From contig JACCXR010000400.1 in assembly GCA_013696915.1 (NCBI GenBank), forward strand, positions 1 to 23,108: 23,108 nt of DNA, given 5' to 3'. The notes beneath the pieces were generated by a model, which saw only the letters and a list, made by a program, of their open reading frames with translations, was not told where the DNA came from and did not search any database. The position numbers were made by a program, and so were the translations under genes. Every line of letters begins with the position of its first letter. Position 1 is the first letter of the stretch. This document shows, one piece after another, positions 1 to 5,809 of the stretch. Origin of the DNA: Euzebyaceae bacterium (lineage in GTDB: Bacteria > Actinomycetota > Nitriliruptoria > Euzebyales > Egibacteraceae).

Positions 1-1069
1 GGGCGGTCCCACCCTGGCCGTAGCAGGCGGGTCCCGGGTGCGCGCCCGCCGAGCGCGGCCCGACGCGCAGCGCCCCGCCGGCATCGACCCACGCGATCGA
101 CCCGCCGCCCGCGCCGACCGTGTGGACGCCGACCGCGGGGGTGCGGAACGGCAGCCCGCCGATCTCCGCATCCGTCGAGACCTCGGGTCGTCCTCCCCGG
201 ATCAGGCACACGTCCGTCGAGGTGCCGCCCATGTCGAAGGCCACGGCGTCGTCGTAGCCCGCCGACCGCGCGACGGCACCGGCCGCCACCACCCCGGCGG
301 CCGGTCCGGACAGCAGCGTGTGGACCGGGGCCTCGCGCACGTACCCGAGGCTCGCGGTCCCTCCCCCGGACGTCATCACCGTGATCGTGACGTCCGGCAG
401 CCGCTCCTGCAGCCCCGACAGGTAGCGCCGGAGCTTCGGAGCGACGGCCGCGTTCAGGACGCAGGTCGAGGCGCGCTCGTACTCCCGGAACTCGGGCAGG
501 AGGCGGCTGGACAGGGTGACGGGCACGTTGAGCCGCTCCTGCAGGCCCTCGGCGATCCGGCGTTCGTGCCCATCGGCGGCGAACGAGAAGAGCAGGCTGA
601 CCGCGACGGAGTCCGGCTCGAGGGCGGCGACGGCGTCGACGACCCGGCGGACCTCGGCGTCGGCCAGCGCGACCACGGGCCGGCCGTCGCAGCCGGTCCG
701 CTCGTCGGCGCACACGACCAGCGACCGTGGCACCAGCGGATCGGGCCGGGTCACCGACAGGTCGTACAGCGCCGGCCGGTCCTGCCGGGCGATGGTGAGG
801 ACGTCGGCGAACCCGGCGGTCGTCACGAGCACGGTGCGGCCCACGTCGCGTTCGAGGACCGCGTTGGTCGCGGTCGTGGTGCCGTGGGCCACCAGCGCGA
901 CGCGGTCATTGGGCGCGGCGAGGGCGAGGCCCCGCTGGACGGCCTCGCTCTGGTCGGCGGGGGTCGTCGGGACCTTGACCGCCCGCGGCAGCCCGCCGTC
1001 GCCGATGACGACGACGTCGGTGAAGGTGCCGCCGACGTCGACCCCCGCCCTGATCCCGCCCGGAGCCAC
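1..1069 (-). CDS. hyuA: Hydantoinase/oxoprolinase subunit A (HyuA family), 3' end outside window
   Basis: Partial gene; about 356 N-terminal residues are visible and the reading frame runs off the left edge. Read on the minus strand, the product starts VAPGGIRAGVDVGGTFTDVV, the glycine-rich phosphate-binding start of the Hydant_A_N domain in the ASKHA fold. Later it shows AHGTTTATNAVLER, then AFDMGGTSTDVCLI and TVGAGGGSIAWVD, the hallmark motifs of the hydantoinase/5-oxoprolinase A domain. The family hydrolyses cyclic amides such as hydantoins or 5-oxoproline with ATP, usually with a HyuB partner, which would lie beyond the window. Substrate cannot be assigned. The GTG start was chosen because the family motif begins about ten codons later and a stop of another frame lies just upstream; there is no strong Shine-Dalgarno. 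It follows the response-regulator gene by 35 bp on the same strand, so the two may be co-transcribed. Confidence 0.9.
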   Translation of the reverse strand, partial: MAPGGIRAGVDVGGTFTDVVVIGDGGLPRAVKVPTTPADQSEAVQRGLALAAPNDRVALVAHGTTTATNAVLERDVGRTVLVTTAGFADVLTIARQDRPALYDLSVTRPDPLVPRSLVVCADERTGCDGRPVVALADAEVRRVVDAVAALEPDSVAVSLLFSFAADGHERRIAEGLQERLNVPVTLSSRLLPEFREYERASTCVLNAAVAPKLRRYLSGLQERLPDVTITVMTSGGGTASLGYVREAPVHTLLSGPAAGVVAAGAVARSAGYDDAVAFDMGGTSTDVCLIRGGRPEVSTDAEIGGLPFRTPAVGVHTVGAGGGSIAWVDAGGALRVGPRSAGAHPGPACYGQGGTA

Positions 1070-1104
1070 GGGCGTTCAGCCCGCGAGGTCGCGTCGCAGC
1101 CGGT

Positions 1105-1686
1105 TCACGCCTCGGGGTCGACCAGCTCGCCGAGCATGGCCCGCACCTTGCCGGTCAGGTCCGCGACGCCGAAGGGCTTCTCCAGGAAGCCGGTCAGCTC
1201 GTGGGGCTCGCTCGCCGGGATGCCCATGCGCTCGGAGTAGCCGGAGACGTAGAGGACCCGCAGGCCGGGATGGCCCGCGCGGAGGAGCGCGACGAGCTGG
1301 GGGCCCGTCAGCTGCGGCATGACGACGTCGGTGATCACCAGGTCGGCCGGGCGGCGCAGGGCGGCGTGGACGTCGAGGGCCTCGACGCCGTCGGCCGCCT
1401 CCAGGACGGTGTAGCCGCGGTCGATCAGTGTCTCCCGCACCAGGGCGCGGATCGGCTCCTGGTCCTCGACGACCAGGATGGTCGCCGGCTCCCCCTCGCC
1501 CCGGCCGTCCGCCGCGGCCTCGCCGGGCGTGTCGGTCTGTCTCGCCTCGTCCACCTCGCGACCCGCCGCCGGCGCACGGCGCTCCGGCCTGCGGAGACCG
1601 CCGGTCCCCGGGCCGGCATCGCCCGGCTGCACGCCGCTGGACACGGGCGCTCCACGAGACGCTCCCACTGCTGTCGCCGACGTCAT
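1105..1686 (-). CDS. REC-only response regulator
   Basis: A 193-residue protein with a low-complexity N-terminal stretch of about 66 residues followed by one receiver domain (about 67-190). Receiver hallmarks are all present: acidic pair E74-D75 (VVEDQ), phospho-acceptor D120 (LVITDVVMPQ), switch residue S148 (YVSGYSE) and K170 (FLEKPF). The VVMPQLTG and YVSGYS sequence resembles receivers found at the C-terminus of hybrid histidine kinases. There is no output domain, so it should act by protein interaction or phosphotransfer. No histidine kinase is in the window. The ATG start has an AGAGG Shine-Dalgarno seven bases upstream and a promoter-like pair further up. It lies 35 bp upstream of the hydantoinase gene; a functional link is only inferred from adjacency. 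The N-terminal extension is not alignable by eye. Confidence 0.88.
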   Translation of the reverse strand: MTSATAVGASRGAPVSSGVQPGDAGPGTGGLRRPERRAPAAGREVDEARQTDTPGEAAADGRGEGEPATILVVEDQEPIRALVRETLIDRGYTVLEAADGVEALDVHAALRRPADLVITDVVMPQLTGPQLVALLRAGHPGLRVLYVSGYSERMGIPASEPHELTGFLEKPFGVADLTGKVRAMLGELVDPEA

Positions 1687-1742
1687 CGGGACCTCTCAGC
1701 TCCGGGATCGGGATGACTGGCCCTGCCCCAAATATACCCTTT

Positions 1743-1771
1743 AGTATCCGGCACAGTGCCACCGCCTGCAA
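1743..1771 (-). promoter_or_regulatory. Candidate sigma-70-type promoter of the response regulator
   Basis: Minus-strand TTGCAG (1771-1766), a 17-bp spacer and GATACT (1748-1743) match a housekeeping promoter, with a leader of about 50 bases to the ATG at 1686. An AT-rich patch (TATATT, 1736-1731) just downstream stands out in this GC-rich DNA and could be an alternative -10. Confidence 0.5.
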
Positions 1772-2040
1772 CCTGGCAGTCACGCGACGTCGCGAAAGCC
1801 GCGACCGCGGACGTGACGCGTACCGCGGCCCGTCGGCGGTGTCTGCGCCGTCGGGCTCGCTCGGCCGCACCACCTGCTCACTGTCGGACGTGGAACTGCC
1901 GGAGGCCGGCGGAACCCGTCGTCCCACGGTCCGCCGAACAGCAACGTCGTCGCGCTGGACGAGCCACCGGGCCACCGCATCGACGCGCTCGTGTTGTCCG
2001 GGCCGTCGCCGCCGCCGTGCGCTCCAGGCAGGACGTGACC

Positions 2041-2070
2041 GACGGGGACCCCGCCCACGGGGAGCCCGTC
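2041..2070. other. Strong 30-nt hairpin in intergenic DNA
   Basis: GACGGG (2041-2046) pairs with CCCGTC (2065-2070), and inside it CCCCG (2049-2053) pairs with CGGGG (2058-2062) around a CCCA loop; only two internal mismatched positions (GA against AG) break an 11-bp stem. No U-tract follows on either strand. It could be part of a leader, a small RNA or a protein-binding site; the role is unknown. Confidence 0.45.
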
Positions 2071-2205
2071 TGCGCCGTCTGGTCCATCCCCTGCTCGCAA
2101 AGCCAGCACCTCCAGCCGTCACGCCGGCCCACCTCGTCCACGCGCCATCCCCTCAGGGTCCAGAGTGCCGGGCCGCGCTTGGCGCCCCTCCTTGTTGTGT
2201 CCAGT

Positions 2206-2235
2206 TTGCCCGGTGTAGGGCAAGTTTCCCGAAAC
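2206..2235. promoter_or_regulatory. Two adjacent inverted repeats upstream of the DUF5995-type gene
   Basis: TTGCCC-ggtgta-GGGCAA (2206-2223) is a perfect 6-bp inverted repeat. It is followed directly by GTTTC-cc-GAAAC (2224-2235). They lie 70-100 bp ahead of the start codon, a normal position for an operator. The 12-mer GTGTAGGGCAAG (2213-2224) recurs with one change at 5499-5510, ahead of the GGDEF-EAL gene. Confidence 0.35.
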
Positions 2236-2303
2236 GTGCATGCGCTGTGTGCCGGCGGGCATACTCCCGGCGACTTCTTCCCCCTGCATGCGCGGAGTCC
2301 GCC

Positions 2304-3248
2304 ATGACGCTTCGGTTCTGCACCCGTTCGCTGGCCGCTCTCGCCGGGTCGGTTGTCCTCTTGCTGGCGGTCGGCCCCCAGGCGCGCGCGACGAGCGACT
2401 CGGAAGAACCGGCGCACGTGCCCTGGACCGATCTCCTCCCTCCGCTGCCGGCCGGCTACGAGCCGACCACGGAGAACCTCTGCGTGTCGGGACAGCTGCG
2501 CTGCGTCGACGTGGTCATCCGGGAGATGCGGCGCCGGTTCGACGCCCTCGCCAGGCGCTGCGACCACAGCGCGGTGTTCGCCCTCACCTACCTGCGCACG
2601 ACGGAGGAGTACCGGCGGGCAATCGACGACCCGGATTTCTTCGACGACACCGCCTTCGTGAACCACGAGGACGTCGTGTTCGCGGCCTACTACTTCCGGG
2701 CGTTCGACGACTGGCACCGGAACCGGGCCCCGGACCGCGTGCCGGCGGCGTGGCGCGTGGCCTTCGACGCCGCCGACCGGCGTGCCGTGTCGGGGCAGGG
2801 GAACCTCCTGCTGGGGCTGAGCGCGCACGTGAACTCCGACCTGCCGCACGTGCTCGCGGCGATTGGCCTGGCGGCCCCCGACGGGAGCAGCCGCAAGCCG
2901 GACCATGACCGGGTCAATGCGTTCCTCGTCCGGGTCACCCAGCCGGTCCTCGCCGAGATCGCCCGGCGCTTCGACCCTACGGCGGATGACGGCAATGTCC
3001 GCGGGACGACGCTCGACGAGACGGCCGTCTTCCAACTCGTGGCTGCCTGGCGGGAGGAGGCCTGGCGCAACGCGGAGCGCCTGGCCGCCGCACGGACGCC
3101 GGCCGAGCGGGCTGCCGTCTCGCAGTCGATCGAGGACAGCGCCGAGGCGAAGGCCCTCCTGTTGCGAACGCAGACCGGATACGTTCCGCCGCTGACCGAC
3201 GCCTCCGCACGCGACGCCTGGTGCGCCGTGCACGGCGGGGACCGGTAG
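2304..3248 (+). CDS. Secreted DUF5995-family protein
   Basis: A 314-residue protein. Residues 1-29 form a Sec signal peptide: basic start, hydrophobic core LAALAGSVVLLLAVG and an ARA cleavage site before T30, so the mature protein is exported. The body fits DUF5995 (function unknown): an alpha-helical region with NHEDVVFAAYYFRAFDDW (120-137) and NLLLGLSAHVNSDLP (167-181), matching the family pattern of an aromatic-rich helix followed by an AHxNxDLP motif. The conserved acidic and histidine residues (H121, D123, H175, D179) could bind a metal, but this is inference. ATG 2304 was chosen because GGAG lies six bases upstream and it gives the signal peptide at residue 1; the longer open frame upstream has no coding character. 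Its stop is one base from the stop of the converging GGDEF-EAL gene. Confidence 0.82.
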   Translation: MTLRFCTRSLAALAGSVVLLLAVGPQARATSDSEEPAHVPWTDLLPPLPAGYEPTTENLCVSGQLRCVDVVIREMRRRFDALARRCDHSAVFALTYLRTTEEYRRAIDDPDFFDDTAFVNHEDVVFAAYYFRAFDDWHRNRAPDRVPAAWRVAFDAADRRAVSGQGNLLLGLSAHVNSDLPHVLAAIGLAAPDGSSRKPDHDRVNAFLVRVTQPVLAEIARRFDPTADDGNVRGTTLDETAVFQLVAAWREEAWRNAERLAAARTPAERAAVSQSIEDSAEAKALLLRTQTGYVPPLTDASARDAWCAVHGGDR

Positions 3249-3249
3249 G

Positions 3250-5430
3250 TCAGCGGGCGGCCTCCCGTCGCCGGATCCAGGCGACGAGATCCGAGTCGGG
3301 CATCGGCCGGGCGATGTGGAAGCCCTGGAGGTAGTCGCAACCGAGCCGTGACAGCATGTCGTAGACCCGCTGCCCCTCCACCCCCTCCGCGACCACCCGC
3401 ATGCCGAGGTTGTGCGCGAGCTCGATCGCGGAGTGCACGATCGAGGCGTCCCGTTCGTCGTTGGCCATCTCGCGGACGAACGAGCGGTCGATCTTGATCG
3501 TGCCGACGGGAAGCCGCTTCAGGTAGGACAGCGAGGAGTACCCGGTGCCGAAGTCGTCGATCGCGAACCGGACGCCGGCCTCTTGCAGACGGCCCATGGC
3601 GCGGACCGCGCCGTCGGGGTCGGCCATCACCGCACTCTCGGTGACCTCCAACTCCAATCGGGCCCCGTCCACCTCCTCCTCGCCGAGGAGGGTGTCGACC
3701 AGGTCGGGAAGCGTCGGATCGTGGAGGATGTGGGCCGACAGGTTGACCGCCACCGTAATGTCGACCCCGGCTTCGGTCAGCCGATGGATGGCACCCAACG
3801 CCGTGCGCAGGACCCACAGGGACAATGGCTTGATCGAGCCGGTCGACTCGGCGAGTGGTACGAAGACGTCCGGCGCGACGAGGCCCCGCACCGAGTGGCG
3901 CCAGCGCACGAGCGCCTCGACGCCGACGACCAGGCCGCTGTCCAGCTCGATCTGCGGCTGGTAGTGGACGAGGAGATCGTCGTGCCCGATGGCGGACGTG
4001 AGCTCGCCGGCCAGCCCGATCCGATGGAGGCGCTCCTGGTCGAAGCGCCGGTCGTAGACGGCGTAGCCCGAGCGCAGCCGCTTTGCCCTGTACATCGCGA
4101 CGTCGGCCTGCCGCAGGAGGTCCGTGGCGCCGCCCCCGTCGGCCGACACCAGCGCGACGCCGACGCTGGCGTCCAGAGGAATGTCGACGCCCTCGAGTGT
4201 CAGGGGGGCGCGCACGGCCTCGAGCACCTTGTCGGCGACGAACCGGGCCTCGTCCGCGCCCGCAAGCTCGGCCAGCACGATCGCGAACTCGTCCCCGCCC
4301 AGCCGGCAGACGGTGTCGGACTCGCGCAGCGCCCCGTCGAGACGCACCGCGACCTGGCGCAGGACCGCGTCTCCCGTCTCGTGACCCAGGCGGTCGTTGA
4401 TGATCTTGAAGTGGTCGAGGTCGAGGAGGAGCAGCGCCACACGGTGCCGCTGGCGACGGGCGCGGCTGATCGCCTGGTCGATCCGGTCGGCGAGCAGAGC
4501 CCGGTTCGGCAGCCCCGTGAGCGGGTCGTGCATGGCGCGGTGCTGCGCCGCGTGCTCCGCATCCCGGCGCTCGATCGCGATCGCGGCCAAGTTCACGCAG
4601 CGGTCCAGCAGCGCCGCCTCGTCGCGGTCGCCCGCACCGCCGTCGGGCCGCCGCAGCGAGATCGACGCGAGCTGCCGGCCTCCACCGGTAGCCGCGATCG
4701 CGACCTCGGCGGACACGGCCGGGTCGTTGCCGGCGGCGTCCCTTGGAGCGGATCCCGGCAGGTCCTCGTGCACGGACCCGTCCGGCCACGCCGTCACGCC
4801 GAGGCCGGCGGAAGCCACGGCGGGCACGCGCAGCGAAGGCCCGGCCGGCTGGGGGGACGGACGGACGTCGATGGTCACGACGGCGCCGGTCCTGCGGGCG
4901 ATCATCCCCGCGAGGGTGCCGAGGGTGCCGCTCAGGGGCTCGGCGCGCGCGACCCGCTCGAGGACGGCCGACTGCTCGGCGAGCAGCTCCTCGGCTTCGC
5001 GGCGGTCGGTGATGTCGAGGATCGTCCCGACGTTGCCGACGATCCTCCCCTGGTCGTCGTACAGGACGGTGGCGCGCAGCTCCATCCAGCGGGCACCGCC
5101 GTCGGCCGTGCGGTAGCGGGTGTCGTGGTGGCAGTGGTCCCGATGGCCGGCGACGACGTCGACGAACAGCTGCAGCGTCCGCTCGCGCTCCTCGGGGTGC
5201 ACGAAGTCGAGGAAGCGGGCGCCGAGGGTGTCCTCCACCGGGAAGCCGGTGATCTCGGTCCAGGCCCGGTTGAGGTACGTCCAGTGACCGTCCGCGTCCG
5301 TCTGGAAGACGACCTCGCTGAGGTGGTCCAGCACCGCCGCGTACCGTTCCCGGCCGTCGGGCGTTCGCCGGGACCCGCCGGGCACGCCCGGTGGGCCTTC
5401 GGGGCCCGGCGTCGGGGACTCACGGGACAT
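3250..5430 (-). CDS. PAS-(GAF)-GGDEF-EAL cyclic-di-GMP turnover protein
   Basis: A 726-residue cytoplasmic protein with no membrane segment. An N-terminal PAS domain (about 29-143; VVFQTDADGHWTYLNRAW and a PAC-like end) is followed by a weak GAF-like region (145-290), a GGDEF domain (about 300-460) and an EAL domain (465-726). The diguanylate cyclase motif GGDEF (378-382) is intact, and RESD five residues before it is an intact product-inhibition I-site. The phosphodiesterase residues are also present: EAL (505-507), VNLS, ELEVTES, DDFGTGYSS (625-633), IKIDRSF and AEGVE. Both activities are therefore possible; which dominates cannot be read from sequence. The ATG at 5430 has a GGGGG run six bases upstream and places PAS near the N-terminus; an in-frame extension to 5541 is less likely. 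Input signal unknown. Confidence 0.92.
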   Translation of the reverse strand: MSRESPTPGPEGPPGVPGGSRRTPDGRERYAAVLDHLSEVVFQTDADGHWTYLNRAWTEITGFPVEDTLGARFLDFVHPEERERTLQLFVDVVAGHRDHCHHDTRYRTADGGARWMELRATVLYDDQGRIVGNVGTILDITDRREAEELLAEQSAVLERVARAEPLSGTLGTLAGMIARRTGAVVTIDVRPSPQPAGPSLRVPAVASAGLGVTAWPDGSVHEDLPGSAPRDAAGNDPAVSAEVAIAATGGGRQLASISLRRPDGGAGDRDEAALLDRCVNLAAIAIERRDAEHAAQHRAMHDPLTGLPNRALLADRIDQAISRARRQRHRVALLLLDLDHFKIINDRLGHETGDAVLRQVAVRLDGALRESDTVCRLGGDEFAIVLAELAGADEARFVADKVLEAVRAPLTLEGVDIPLDASVGVALVSADGGGATDLLRQADVAMYRAKRLRSGYAVYDRRFDQERLHRIGLAGELTSAIGHDDLLVHYQPQIELDSGLVVGVEALVRWRHSVRGLVAPDVFVPLAESTGSIKPLSLWVLRTALGAIHRLTEAGVDITVAVNLSAHILHDPTLPDLVDTLLGEEEVDGARLELEVTESAVMADPDGAVRAMGRLQEAGVRFAIDDFGTGYSSLSYLKRLPVGTIKIDRSFVREMANDERDASIVHSAIELAHNLGMRVVAEGVEGQRVYDMLSRLGCDYLQGFHIARPMPDSDLVAWIRRREAAR

Positions 5431-5484
5431 CGGCGACCCCCGCGCGCAGGCAGCCACGAGTGGACTGCCCTGCAGCGCTGCGAC

Positions 5485-5510
5485 CTTACCCCTGCCACGT
5501 GTGGGGCAAG
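5485..5510. promoter_or_regulatory. Inverted repeat upstream of the GGDEF-EAL gene
   Basis: CTTACCCC (5485-5492) and GGGGCAAG (5503-5510) form imperfect inverted arms around ten bases that include CACGTG. The site is 55-80 bp ahead of the start codon at 5430. Its right half, GTGTGGGGCAAG, differs by one base from 2213-2224 ahead of the DUF5995-type gene, suggesting a shared regulator; this is inference from two sites only. Confidence 0.3.
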
Positions 5511-5551
5511 CGCCGGCCTCGCGGACCCTCGGGTGCCTCACCGCTTCATTG

Positions 5552-5571
5552 GCGCGAAGATCACTTCGCGC
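5552..5571 (-). terminator. Candidate hairpin terminator after nrdJ and the small ORF
   Basis: GCGCGAAG (5552-5559) and CTTCGCGC (5564-5571) are perfect 8-bp inverted arms with a four-base loop. There is no U-tract on the minus strand, which is common in high-GC Actinobacteria. The TGA stop of the small ORF (5563-5561) sits in the loop, so the hairpin may also affect release of that message. Confidence 0.4.
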
Positions 5572-5782
5572 AACTCATCACGCTCTTGGGCGGGCTGGGC
5601 TCGGTGGACCCACCAGCGTCGCTCCGCTGGTTGGGAGCCCGGTGCAGGTCCTGCTCCCACTTCCCGTGGTAGACCTCCACCTCGTCCAGGAGGTCCTCGA
5701 CGGCCTCGGCGAGACTGTGGCCCTGCCGTAGACCGCGAACTCGTCGAGTCAGCAAGTCGGCAAGCTCGTCTCGGCGGAGCAT
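5561..5782 (-). CDS. Small hypothetical protein downstream of nrdJ
   Basis: A 73-residue open frame beginning MLRRDELADLLTRRVRGL. AGAGGG lies eight bases before the ATG at 5782, and a GTG two codons earlier is a weaker alternative. The first 50 residues look like charged amphipathic helices (DELADLLTRRVRGL, LAEAVEDLLDEVEVYHGKW); the tail is polar and low in structure. No domain was recognised. It starts 27 bp after the nrdJ stop on the same strand, so it may be the last gene of the nrdJ transcript, and it ends inside a hairpin. Codon use is less GC3-biased than in nrdJ. It could be a real small protein or chance; the Shine-Dalgarno and operon position favour real. Confidence 0.5.
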   Translation of the reverse strand: MLRRDELADLLTRRVRGLRQGHSLAEAVEDLLDEVEVYHGKWEQDLHRAPNQRSDAGGSTEPSPPKSVMSCAK

Positions 5783-5809
5783 GGCCACGACCCTCTAACA
5801 TCCATTCCG

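Larger units (their letters stand above)
1687..2303. other. 617-bp divergent intergenic region without a convincing gene
   Basis: This gap separates the response regulator (minus) from the DUF5995-type gene (plus). Open frames cross it on both strands, but none shows a recognisable domain, a good start signal or consistent coding character. It holds the response-regulator promoter near its left end, a strong hairpin at 2041-2070, and two small inverted repeats at 2206-2235 upstream of the plus-strand gene. A short peptide-like stretch around 1940-2038 was noted but not called. Confidence 0.5.

Noticed and set aside
38..1240. Long plus-strand open frame of 400 codons
   Set aside because: It is the opposite-strand shadow of the hydantoinase and response-regulator genes; its product is Arg/Gly/Asp-rich with no domain.
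1780..2109. Minus-strand frame of 109 codons in the 617-bp gap
   Set aside because: No start signal, no recognisable sequence, and composition typical of non-coding high-GC frames.
1428..2303. Upstream extension of the DUF5995-type gene to 606 codons
   Set aside because: The extra part overlaps the response regulator, is low-complexity Pro/Arg, and would bury the signal peptide; ATG 2304 has its own Shine-Dalgarno.
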